64,000 bases of DNA from Olsenella sp. oral taxon 807 (GTDB lineage Bacteria; Actinomycetota; Coriobacteriia; Coriobacteriales; Atopobiaceae): assembly GCF_001189515.2 (NCBI RefSeq), contig NZ_CP012069.2:1-64000 (forward strand), read 5' to 3'. Below, one piece after another: positions 10,107 through 18,799 of this stretch. The translations under genes and the position numbers were made by a program. Positions within the stretch are counted from its first letter, which is position 1. Each line of letters begins with the position of its first letter. The notes under the pieces are model-generated. The model ran no database searches, had not been told where the DNA came from, and worked only from the letters and a program-made list of their open reading frames with translations.

Positions 10107-10328
10107 ATGGCAGACGGAAGGCCGGCGAGACACGCCAAGGGGCACGGAGGCGACGCGGTCGACCACTGCCTGCGGAGTGGCAGGACCTAGGCTGGGTGCG
10201 CCGCCGATCTGGGCATACCCAAGGGGACGCTCGGCAGGTGGGCGCGGGCCAGGAGGCCCGCCTGGCCAAGGCGCGCCAAGGTCGAGGGGACGCGGGGGCC
10301 CCACGAGGGGTGTGTTTTGTCAAGTTAA
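10107..10328 (+). pseudogene. IS3-family transposase OrfA remnant
   Basis: Reads MADGRPARHAKGHGGDAVD, then an in-frame TAG, then AADLGIPKGTLGRWARARR, a typical OrfA helix-turn-helix with a GIP-x-x-TL-x-RW recognition segment. The frame runs into the IS21 left end and closes there. One internal stop and the truncation make it non-functional. Confidence 0.6.
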
Positions 10329-10599
10329 ATTGAGCAAAAATCGCACCAGGATTCGGGCAGAGTTCGCACCGGATTTGGGCGTCTGTCGCCCAAATCCGGT
10401 GCCTCCCGTCCTGGTCGCCCGACCGAGACGGGAGGGTCGCCAGTCCGATGGCCCCGGGGGCTCGCCATCCGGTCGGAGGACGGCCTCGCACCAGACGAAC
10501 CCCAGCGCGTCGGGGCCGTCACGGCGCACCTCCTCCATCCACAGGTCGACTGTCCCGTCACGGGGGAGTCCGTCGCACCTTGCCGAGAGTATGGCGTCG

Positions 10600-11400
10600 T
10601 CGGACACGTGACGCAACGCGCGTCCGGGGTCACCGAGGGCAGCGATGTCGCCACGGGTGCCCCGGAGCACGACGCCATCCCCCGGGCCGTCTCCCGCCGC
10701 CGTCGCGCCGCCCCCTTCCCCGACACGGGCGCATGCCCGGCGCGGTGCGACTCGCCCCCGAGCCGGAGCAGCCTCCCGTGGTGGCAGACGCGGTCGATGA
10801 CTGCCGCAGCCATCTGGTCGTCGCCGAGGACGGTCCCCCATCTGCCGGACCCCGGGTTGGTGGCCGTCATGAGCGACTGCCCCTCGCAGGACTCCGAGAC
10901 GGCCCGGGAGGCCGAGCCCGCCGGTCCCAGGCGGCTCCGCCCTCGCGAGCCGGGCAGGCTCGCGGCCGGGCGACCCGCCGCCGCGCGCCCTCCCGGGCCG
11001 CACGGCCGGGGAGGACGCCGCGAGGAGCCTCGCCTGGCGCATCGTGCGGCGGCAGGGCGCGCACGGCGCCCCCGGCATGTGCGTCCTGCCACCTCCGACG
11101 TCGCCCACGGGCACGACGTCCTCGTGGCGGCCGGGGAGGGAGGGGGACGGCAGCCGCCGCGCCCGAGGGGGTCGGGCCGGGCGACCGACCCCGGTCGTAG
11201 CCGTCGGGCACCTTGGCCTGCGGCAGGGCGCACCTCCCGGGCGTCCGCGCCTCCCGGGCGCGCGCCCGCCCGCGCACTCGGCCCCGGGGTACTCGGCGAG
11301 GCACCCGGCCTGCCTGGGCGTGCCACGCGTGCCCCACCCGTCCAGCAGCGAGCCCGCCGGGGAGCACCTGCGGCCGGCGGCGGCGACGCGCGCCGCGAGA
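10600..11400 (-). pseudogene. IstB-like ATPase remnant
   Basis: Scattered over shifted reverse-strand frames are RGTPRQAGCLAEY, DVVPVGDVGGGRTHM (a damaged Walker A, with the lysine replaced by arginine), then GRWGTVLGDDQMAAAVIDR and VCHHGRLLRLGGESHRAGH. These are the landmarks of IstB, the AAA+ helper of IS21 transposition, in the right order downstream of IstA. Several frameshifts are needed to join them. Confidence 0.65.
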
Positions 11401-11404
11401 GATC

Positions 11405-12876
11405 CCGGGTCAGGCGACACGGGGCCTCGCCCCCTCCCCGACGAGGCGGTCACAGGCCGCCGGGCCGGCCCCGTCCCCGACGTGCTCGCCGGCCGCGACG
11501 CGCCTGGCGAGCACGTCGCAGGACGCGTCGTCGGGCACGCGCCCGCCATCGAAGGCCCTCCTCGCCGCCTCGCAGGCGGCCCCGGACCCAGAGGTGGCGG
11601 CGGCCCGCCCGATGGCCCCCGGGGCCCGGCGCGCCCGTGGCCCGCCGCGGCGTCGATGGCCGCCACGAGGTCGTCGGGCATGTCGCGGCGTATGGCCGGC
11701 TCCACGGTCGCCCTCGGCCGCGCGACGATCGCCGGCACGAGGGAGAGGGGGCCTCCGATGGGCCCGCCCCCCGGCACCTGGGCAGGGTCGCGACGCGACG
11801 ACTGCGGTCCGCGAGCATGTCGACGCCGCTGGCACGGACGCCCACCACGAGGCCCCGGTCGTGCCAGGCGGGTCCGGCGCAGCAGGAGTTGCCGCCCGCG
11901 CGTACGTAGCCCCGCTCGTCCGACCTTGCCCCCAGCCACCCGGCGGGGTCGAGGCGCACGCCCGGGAGGGACACCGTCGCCGCGAAGTCGGCGGGGAGCG
12001 CCCTCGTCGCGGGCTCCCCGGACCTGTCGCGCGAGGCGGGGTCGGTGCGCTCGCAGCCGATGCGCAGCCTCGCGTCGGGCCCGGCCGCGGACGCGACGGA
12101 CGGAACCGGGACGAGGAGGTTCCCGCGAGGGAGGCCGACGGCGTCCCCGACGGACCCCCTCTCGTTTCCCGAGTGGGGGTCGCGGAACCTCGACCCGAGG
12201 CGGCAGCGGGCCCTCGTCTGCGAGGACAGCCGCGACTCGGCCGCCCTTCCGAAGAGCATCCGACCGGCCTCGGTCGCGTCGCCGGGCACCACCGCGCGCG
12301 GCACCCCGCCGACGGGCCCGAGGACCTCGACGAGCCCCTCGCAGAAACACTCCGCCCTCTCGCACCCCGTTGCCACGCAGCGCCTCGACCTCGATCGCCG
12401 GGGCGCGGCCGCGGGCGGCTCGGGCCCGGGGCTCCTGCCCGCGACCACGGCAACGAAGCTGCCGCAGGCGCCCCGCATGGTCCCCGGCGCCCAGTCGAGC
12501 CCGAGGTAGCCATCGCCAGGCGACGGCCTCCGCGCCGGCCCCCGCCCCCACGCGAGCCCGCGGACCGTCGCATAGGATCCGGCGTGGCCCTCCTCCTCGA
12601 CGAGTCTGTCGCAGGCCCTCCTCGCCGTATGGCGCCGCCTCCGCGGAGCCGAGGGGGCACGCGGCGAGCGCCTCGGGGACCCATCCTGCGAACGGATCGA
12701 TTGCGGGCTTCGCCCTCTCGGGTGCCAGCGGCGGCGCGGGCGACAGGTCCTCCATGCTCGCGTACCTAGCGGCGGTGTTGCGGACGGGTGCCGGGCGCGC
12801 GGGCGATCTCGGTCGGTCCGGCCCCGTCGGCGTCCGTTCGTCTGACACGTTGTCTTACGCCGAGGGGCATGGTCAT
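11405..12876 (-). pseudogene. IstA-like transposase remnant
   Basis: Start MTMPLGVRQRVRRTDADG is followed by GPTEIARAPGTRP (HTH). After frameshifts come YASMEDLSPAPPLAPERAKP, then GYLGLDWAPGTM, CERAECFCEGLVEV, the GNERGSVGDAVG element of the DDE core, LLVPVPS, and RGYVRAGGNSCCAGPAWHDR. This is the normal order of IS21 IstA. At least four frame changes are needed, so it is dead. Confidence 0.7.
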
Positions 12877-13059
12877 CCTTCCCTTCCTCCTCCCGGCGGG
12901 TGGTCGCGGGTGTCTGTCCCGCCGGGAGGAGGTGTGGGCCATGGCCGTGCCCCTTGTGCCGGGGCCTGGCCTAGGCAATGCGAATACCGCGCAGAAACCG
13001 ATGAGCGCGTTGCCCGAAAGCTAATGCGATTTCTGCTCAGTTCTTATTGAACCAAAACA

Positions 13060-14010
13060 GAGGGGGCCGGATGCCCCAGGGACGGGAGGCGAGCTCCCAA
13101 AGGAGGCGGCCGCCCTCCTCCCCGCGAGCCAAGCCTAGGCGAGAGGACGTGACCGGCGGGCGCGAGGGGGGCACCCCGTCCGGACGGTGTGCCGGCTGCC
13201 GGTCGTGCCGCGACCCGATCCCTGCGACTGGCCGGGGCGCGCCTCCTGGGCCGGGCGCCCGGGCCCCGCTGCTAGCCGAGGTGGGACGGACGAGGCTATC
13301 CTTTGGGCGCATCTGGGGCGCCCGCACGATACGGTCACGGCCCTTGGGGCCCGACGCCGACACGACGCTGCGCGGGGTGCGCAGGCGCGTGCGCGAGCCG
13401 GCCGTGCGGGGCGCGCGCCCGTACGCGCCCGGCCGTGCGGGCGTCGCCGACCCGATGCGCCGCGACCTCCCAAGCCCAGTCCCCACCACCAGGCCGGTCG
13501 GCGGCGTCCCCCACCTGAGGACCGGACAGGGACGGCCCCGCGTGGCCGCGGCGGGCGACCTGCGCGCGCACGGCGCCGGTCCCGGCCCTCCCAGGGCGCA
13601 CAGCGGCCGACCTGCCGATCGCCGCGCTCGGGCCGTCCCGGGGGCGCGGCTACGTCGCGCTCGGCGCGATCTCTCGCTCGGACCGCGGCAGCCAGCACGC
13701 ACCCGAGGCGATGGCCGGCGGTCGCACGGCGCGGGGCTGCCCGCCGGCGGGACGGGACCCCGCCACGACGACGCCGTCGCCGAGCCGTTCCTCGGCACGT
13801 CCGAGGACGGGACGTGCCACCCTCGCGGCCTCGCCGCCCGCAAGGAGGCGCGACTCGCATCAGCCGGGTACGTCGAGGGATGCCACGACCGCCGTCGCCC
13901 GCACCCCGCGATCGACTACCACATCCCTGAGAGGAGATGGACGCACTCTTCGAGCGCACGGGCGCGATGGTCGCGAGAGAGGAGGCGTTGCCACTGGCGG
14001 CATGATTATG
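13060..14010 (+). pseudogene. IS3-family transposase OrfB remnant
   Basis: Frames alternate, but the landmarks are in order: ADPMRRDL, HLRTGQGRPRVAA, SRSDRGSQHAPEAM (the DRGSQY signature), DDAVAEPFLGT, ARKEARLASAGYVEG and NRRRPH-like DRRRPHPAIDYHIP near the end. This is the DDE integrase core of IS3 OrfB with many substitutions and frameshifts. It is the right half of the gene split by the IS21 insertion. Confidence 0.65.
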
Positions 14011-14044
14011 GGCCGCTCGCTGTCCGGGGGGTTGAAACAGTTCA

Positions 14045-15236
14045 CTGGGCGTCCCTCGACGAGTGGGGGTCCGAGCTGCCCGGCGGGCGCGACGCCGGCG
14101 CGGGCGGGCTGTGGGCCGGCCTCGAGGGGCTCTGTGGCCCCGAGGGGGGCTGGTCGGCGGGCCCGAGGGCCTACTCGCCCGCATCGAGGGCGTTCCTCTC
14201 GCCCGACCCGGAGGCGCCCGACGCGTCCGACCCCGCCACCGCGGCAGCCTACTCCTACGCGGGGGGCTCGCCGCTCTCGATGGTCGACCCCTCGGGCGGC
14301 AGGGCCACACCCGCGCAGGGCGGGTGGGACGAGCAGAGCTGGAGGGCGACGCAGGCCCGGAGGGCCGTTGAGGCCGGCGTCCGCGACGCGGCCGAGTTCG
14401 CGGGGATCCTGGACAGGCACACCGAGTCCTACTCCGAGCTCGTCTGCGGCGTCATCGCCAGGGGGCAGAGGACGACCTACACCGTGAACCCTCACGGGGT
14501 CCTCAACGTGGCGGGCATGATCCCGGGCCCCGTGGGCTTCGCCGCAGACATCGCGAACACCGGCCTCTACGTCTGGGAGGGCGACTGGGCGGGCGCGGGC
14601 ATGTCCGCCGCGCCCAGGGTCTTCGACATCTTCAGGGCGGGCAGGGCGGCCTCCTCCTCGACCAGGTTCGCCTCCCGCGGCGACGACGTGGCGAGGGCGG
14701 CCACGCGGGGCGAGGGGTTCGCGTCCCGCACGTGGTCGCGCGCAAAGTCCGCCTTCAGGTCGTTCAGGGACGAGGTGGGCGACCGTGTGCGTTGGGTGGC
14801 CGGGAGCGAGAGCGGCGGCATCCCGGACCTAGGCAAGAAGCTGGGGATCTCCGAGGAGAAGCTCGCCGCGTGGAAGAAGAAGCAGTTCGACAAGTGGCTC
14901 AACAGAGGGGCTGCGGACACCAAGGTGTACTTCGGGAAGATGGGCGAGGAGGTGAGGTATGTTGGCATCACGAGACAGGACCTGGACAAAAGGCTTGCCC
15001 AGCACTGGCTGACGGGCAGGTGCTTCGACAAACTTCCTCCGGTGTATGGTGATAAACTGTTCACCCGCCACCAGGCCAAGGCGCTCGAGCAGTACAACAT
15101 CAATGCCTACGGCGGTGCCAGGGCACACGGCGGGGAGACACTCATGAACATCATAGACAGCATAGGCAAGAGGAACAGGTACCGCGAGCAGGCGCTGGCC
15201 TGGGCGGAGGAGTACGTGAGGAACGGAGGGGCATAG
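14045..15236 (+). pseudogene. Orphan RHS C-terminal cassette with GIY-YIG-like toxin tip
   Basis: It opens abruptly at WASLDEWGSELPGG and repeats about 740 bp of the RHS core end (8034-8780) almost unchanged, but in a single intact frame. After RSFRDEVGD the tip differs: KVYFGKMGEEVRYVGITRQD (GIY-YIG-type strands plus arginine), LFTRHQAKALEQYNINAYG (glutamate helix) and TLMNIIDSIG (asparagine). This is the layout of GIY-YIG nuclease toxins. It has no start and no promoter of its own. It can become active only by recombining onto an RHS core through the shared stretch, as known for displaced RHS tips. Its immunity gene follows 2 bp downstream. Confidence 0.75.
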
Positions 15237-15238
15237 GC

Positions 15239-16210
15239 ATGGGAGGGAGCCGGACGTGCGGCGAGGGCGGCAACGTCCTCGTGAGGCGCAGGGACGAGAG
15301 GCTGGCCCGCCAGCCCGAGCAGGTGAGGCGCGCCCTGGAGGCGCTGGACGAGTACCCCTGCCCCTTCCAGCTCAGGGTCCTCAGGCGCAGCCGGGCCTAC
15401 CCGGAGCCGGGGGAGACCTTCCGCCTGGAGCCGCCCTGCTGTCCGCCGCTCGAGGGCGTGGTCGTGAACTCCCACGTGGACTTCAAGATAGACAAGGGGT
15501 TCATCGTCGTCCTGGTCTTCGCCCCGGGGGTCTCGCCGGAGGCGGCCCTCTCGATGGGCGTGCCCCCGGAGAGCCTCATGATAAGGCCCCAGACGCTCAC
15601 GGACCTCTACTGGAGGCGGGGCTACTTCGAGCGCACCGGGCGCGTCGAGGTGGACCGGCAGGCCATCGGCTACGGGTTCTACTGGGAGTCCCTGCCCGGC
15701 AGGGACCGCTTCGAGGACGAGTGGCGAAGGCCCCTGCCCGCCGAGCCGAGGCTCCTGGGTGACAGGGGCCCCGCCACCGACATCGGCGTCGCCCGGATGA
15801 TCGCCCGCGAGGCGATCATCCGGGGGCTCTGCCCCTGGCCGCCGCCGGGCTGGGCGCCGCCGCCCCCGCCGCCCGCAGCGACCTCGGAGGGTCCCTGCGC
15901 CCTGCTCGACGCCCAGCACCCCGACGCGCTCGCGCTCGCCGCGCGGGCCGAGGGGGCCGACCCCGCCTGCCTGCTCAACGGCTACGCCTGGGAGGCGATG
16001 CTGCCGGAGCTGCTCGAGCGCGCGGGCAGGCCGGACCTCCTCCGGGGCCTCTCGACAGACCCGGAGGCCGGCGCGCTCGCGCTCTCCTACCGGGGCCGGG
16101 GCGCGTCCTCCCGCGCCGCCGAGCTCGCCTCCCTCCTCAACGCCCTGGTGGCCTCGGGCGAGGAGGTGCTCGCCCTCGTGCGCTCGGGCAAGGTCGACTG
16201 GGACGAGTAG
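15239..16210 (+). CDS. Candidate immunity protein for the GIY-YIG tip (paralogue of the gene at 20679)
   Basis: A 323-residue protein of unknown fold. It opens with charged RRRDERLARQPEQVRRAL, then RLEPPCCPPLEGVVVNSHVD, a TDLYWRRGY segment, a proline run after GLCPWPPPGW and a helical end. The ATG follows the tip stop by 2 bp with GGAGGGG upstream. It is about three quarters identical to the 20679 product, which also follows a GIY-YIG-type tip remnant. That pairing supports the immunity assignment. Differences cluster after VVVNSHVD and around GYGFY, plausible specificity sites. Confidence 0.65.
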   Translation: MGGSRTCGEGGNVLVRRRDERLARQPEQVRRALEALDEYPCPFQLRVLRRSRAYPEPGETFRLEPPCCPPLEGVVVNSHVDFKIDKGFIVVLVFAPGVSPEAALSMGVPPESLMIRPQTLTDLYWRRGYFERTGRVEVDRQAIGYGFYWESLPGRDRFEDEWRRPLPAEPRLLGDRGPATDIGVARMIAREAIIRGLCPWPPPGWAPPPPPPAATSEGPCALLDAQHPDALALAARAEGADPACLLNGYAWEAMLPELLERAGRPDLLRGLSTDPEAGALALSYRGRGASSRAAELASLLNALVASGEEVLALVRSGKVDWDE

Positions 16211-16249
16211 GGCGGCAGGCGGCCGGGATCGCGCCGGCGGCAGGTCGGC

Positions 16250-16310
16250 AGCGCGCGCTGGTCGCGTGGGGGACGCCCGTACGCCTGGCCCTCCACGGTT
16301 CGTGTACAAT
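16250..16310 (+). repeat. Diverged 60-bp GTGTACAC-arm element
   Basis: The right arm GGTTCGTGTACAAT (16297-16310) and a left arm GCGCGCGCTGGTCGCG fit the layout and 61-bp length of the diverged copies at 23047 and 31090. It separates the 15239 gene from the next tip/immunity module. Confidence 0.45.
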
Positions 16311-16489
16311 GTCAGCGTCGGGGCATGCCAGCCGGCGCGGACGGCCCCCGCGCCCATCGCGGCCTTGCCGGGCCCCGAGGGGCTGCCCCAAGCCCCGGGC
16401 TCCCGACGACAGCCCTGCGCGGGGGGTCTCACGGGTGCGCGGTGTACGAGAGAGAGGGGAACGGGCCCCACCCGAGGCGCGTCACGAGG

Positions 16490-16604
16490 GACGGGCGAAG
16501 TCACAACGGGAACATGGAAGGGCGCCCGGACCGTCGAGGACATCCCCGGCAGGTCCACCAGGGCGGGCACCTACGACGAGCAGCTGAGGAGGATCGGGCA
16601 GTGA
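16490..16604 (+). pseudogene. Toxin-tip remnant ahead of the 16601 gene
   Basis: A short frame ends TGTWKGARTVEDIPGRSTRA then GTYDEQLRRIGQ and its TGA overlaps the next gene's GTG (GTGA). Stop-start coupling and the location suggest the last residues of a lost RHS tip. No domain can be identified from so little sequence. Confidence 0.35.
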
Positions 16605-18355
16605 CGACGGGGCGGCAAGACGGGCGCTGGGAGGGCTGGAGCCGCTGGGTCTCCTGGCGCGTGACGAGGTACGACCCCGCGCGGAGGGACTGGCGGGGCG
16701 CCTACCCGAGCGACGAGTGGACGGGCTGCCACGACATCGGGGACGCCTTCCGCGACGGCACGCTGACGCCCGGGCGCTACCTGGCCTGCGAGGACGCCTA
16801 CGTGGCCGTCGTCGAGGAGGCCGTGAGGGAGTCCGGCGTCGAGGGCCTCAGGGTCGCGGACATAGACCCCCTCCCACCTCCGCCCGCCCGCCTGCCGCCC
16901 CTGGACCCCGCCGACGAGCCCGAGGAGGGCGCCTGGGTCCCGGCAGGGCGGGTCGGCGCCGCCGTGAGGGCCGTCCTTCGCGGGGACGGCTGGGCGCGCC
17001 TGGAGGGGGAGGGGCTCGACGTCCACTGCGACGGGGACCTCTACCTCTGGCTCATCTCGCGCCGGGACCTGCCGGGCGCGCTCTCCCTCGCCCGGGGCGC
17101 GGGGCTGTTCCCCGAGAGGTCCGTCTCCTCGTCGCTCTACTGGGAGCGCCTGCCGGCCCTCGGCTTCCCCGGCCCGTCCGAGCTCGCGCTCATGCGCGAG
17201 CTCGTCGCCAAGCGCGCCCCCTACCTGCTCGGCTCCCTGGGCGACGGGGCGTCGCTGTTCCGCCTGCGCGGCCAGGGGCTCTACGACCTGTCCCACTGCG
17301 TGTGCGAGGGGGTGCGCGACCGCCTCGAGGCCGCCCCGTCGGGCGCGCGGCGCCTCGGGAACGCCGGGCGCCTCGTCGGCTGCCCCCTCGAGCGCCTCTA
17401 CTGGACCGTCGTCGTCTGCTCCGACGCCGAGGCGGCCGAGCTGCCCGACCCCCCCGCCTGCCCGCCGCCGCCCGCCTGCCCGGCGGGCTCGTGGGGCTCG
17501 TGGCTGCTGGCGTCTCGCGACCCCGCGATCGAGTGGGCGGCGTACGACGACGGCGAGGACGGCGAGGGCGACGAAGAGGACGACGAGGGCGACTGCGACG
17601 ACTGCGGGGAGGACCCCTGGTGGTCGTCCTGCGACGACGTGGGGGGCACCTTCCTCGACGGCGAGCTGACGCCCGGGCGCTACCTGGCCTGCGAGGAGGC
17701 CCTGGCCCGCGCGGTGGGGGAGTGCGCCGCCGAGGCCGGCGCGGGCGCCCTGACCGTCCGGGAGGCCATCCCGCCCGACCCGCCCGACCCCGAGTGGACC
17801 CCCCGCCGGCCCGCCCGCCCGGACGTCCCCCTGCCGCCGGCGGGCGCCAGGGCACCCGAGGAGGGCGAGGTCGTCAAGGCGGACCAACTCGTCGCGGCCG
17901 TGCGCGCCATGGTGCGCGACGGGGGGCGCTTCCGCCTGGGGGGCGAGCGCGGCTTCCTCGCCTGCGTGGGGAGGGGCCTGAGGGCCCACGTCGCCTGCCG
18001 CTCCCGCCCCGCGCGGGCGCTCTCGCGCGCCGGGGCGCGGGGGCTCTTCGCGGGACCCTCGCTCCCGTGGATGCGCCGCCCCGAGCTCGAGGCCCTGGGC
18101 TTCCCCTGCCCCGAGGAGCTCAAGCTCATCCGGGGGTGCCTCGCCAGGCGCGCCCCCCGGCTGCTCGGGGAGGTCACCGACGCGGCCTCGCTCTACCGCC
18201 TCGACGAGGCCGACCGCATCGACCTGGAGTGGAGCGTGCGGGCGGGCATGCAGGAGCTGGGGGTCGACCCGGACCTGCCGCCCAACGCCTACCGCTGCCT
18301 GCCCGAGAGGCTCCACCACTGCATGTGGGCCTTCGGCCGCTGGTCCGATGGGTGA
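16601..18355 (+). CDS. Two-domain immunity-like protein of unknown family
   Basis: 584 residues. Two homologous halves are visible: LTPGRYLACEDAYVAVVEEA in the first and LTPGRYLACEEALARAVGEC in the second, each followed by a proline-rich linker, a VAAVRAM-type helix and a PxxLALMRELVAKRAP / EELKLIRGCLARRAP segment. The halves are joined by an acidic stretch of Asp/Glu (about residues 310-330). No family is recognised and there are no membrane segments. The GTG start overlaps the stop of a short tip-like remnant. The immunity role is inferred from context; a duplicated unit could bind two toxin variants or one dimeric toxin. Confidence 0.55.
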   Translation: MTTGRQDGRWEGWSRWVSWRVTRYDPARRDWRGAYPSDEWTGCHDIGDAFRDGTLTPGRYLACEDAYVAVVEEAVRESGVEGLRVADIDPLPPPPARLPPLDPADEPEEGAWVPAGRVGAAVRAVLRGDGWARLEGEGLDVHCDGDLYLWLISRRDLPGALSLARGAGLFPERSVSSSLYWERLPALGFPGPSELALMRELVAKRAPYLLGSLGDGASLFRLRGQGLYDLSHCVCEGVRDRLEAAPSGARRLGNAGRLVGCPLERLYWTVVVCSDAEAAELPDPPACPPPPACPAGSWGSWLLASRDPAIEWAAYDDGEDGEGDEEDDEGDCDDCGEDPWWSSCDDVGGTFLDGELTPGRYLACEEALARAVGECAAEAGAGALTVREAIPPDPPDPEWTPRRPARPDVPLPPAGARAPEEGEVVKADQLVAAVRAMVRDGGRFRLGGERGFLACVGRGLRAHVACRSRPARALSRAGARGLFAGPSLPWMRRPELEALGFPCPEELKLIRGCLARRAPRLLGEVTDAASLYRLDEADRIDLEWSVRAGMQELGVDPDLPPNAYRCLPERLHHCMWAFGRWSDG

Positions 18356-18492
18356 GGGGGCCCGGGCCGGCGCCGCGCGCCTCCTCCTCCCCTCCGGCGG
18401 CGACTGGCGGGGGTGGCGAGGGGGTGCTTGGAGGGGGCTCGAAGGCGGGAGCCGAGGGGGCTGAGGCACGTGAGAGGGGCCGGGGAAGGCAC

Positions 18493-18774
18493 ATGGCGGG
18501 ACATGGCGGCCACCAGGGAGGCGGGGGCATCCCCCGTGGGACGATGGGCGACGCGCGGGACCTGTCGGAGAGGTTCGCAGGCGAGGGTCAGGTGCTTGAT
18601 AGGGAAGGAAGGCGGAGGCGCGTCGACTTTGGGCAGATTATCGGCCTGTGCATCGACCCCGAAACGGGGAGGTCGGGCGAGGCGACGATGGGGACAGTCC
18701 ACACATCGGAGAGGAAAGGCGAGCACATAGTCCCCGCGAGGCCGAGGAACTGGCCATGGGAGCGAGGGCGATGA
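18493..18774 (+). pseudogene. Toxin-tip remnant (HIVPARP-type)
   Basis: The frame ends LDREGRRRRVDFGQIIGLCI, then DPETGRSGEATMGTVHTSER and KGEHIVPARPRNWPWERGR. The DPETG...TMGTVH...HIVPARP pattern resembles C-terminal domains of polymorphic toxins that I remember only loosely, so no family is named. It lacks any RHS core upstream. The stop TGA (18772-18774) overlaps an ATG at 18771. Confidence 0.45.
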
Positions 18775-18799
18775 CCCCCGCCGCCGGGAGCGCCGGGGG

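Larger units (their letters stand above)
10311..13059 (-). mobile_element. Decayed IS21-family element
   Basis: The ends TGTTTTGTCAAGTTAAATTG (left) and, reverse-complemented, TGTTTTGGTTCAATAAGAAC (right) are related and both continue with GAGCARAAATCGCA and TTCGGGCA, giving long terminal inverted repeats. GAGGGG flanks both sides (10305-10310, 13060-13065), a possible target duplication inside the IS3 element. The reverse strand encodes decayed IstA and IstB. Confidence 0.7.
10008..14044 (+). mobile_element. Decayed IS3-family element (interrupted by IS21)
   Basis: Left end TGAGCTGTATCGTATTCTCG and the reverse complement of the right end, TGAACTGTTTCAACCCCCCG, are imperfect terminal inverted repeats that also share a CGGACA a few bases in. 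Between them lie an orfA remnant (10107-10328) and an orfB remnant (from 13060), split by an IS21 insertion. No clear target duplication remains. RHS sequence resumes directly after the right end. Confidence 0.65.

Noticed and set aside
10320-12848. An 842-codon open frame on the reverse strand
   Set aside because: It is open only because of high GC. Recognisable IstA and IstB pieces lie in changing frames across it, so it is decayed IS21 DNA.
16571-18469. A 632-codon reverse frame
   Set aside because: Shadow of the duplicated 16601 gene; the codon pattern fits the forward strand.
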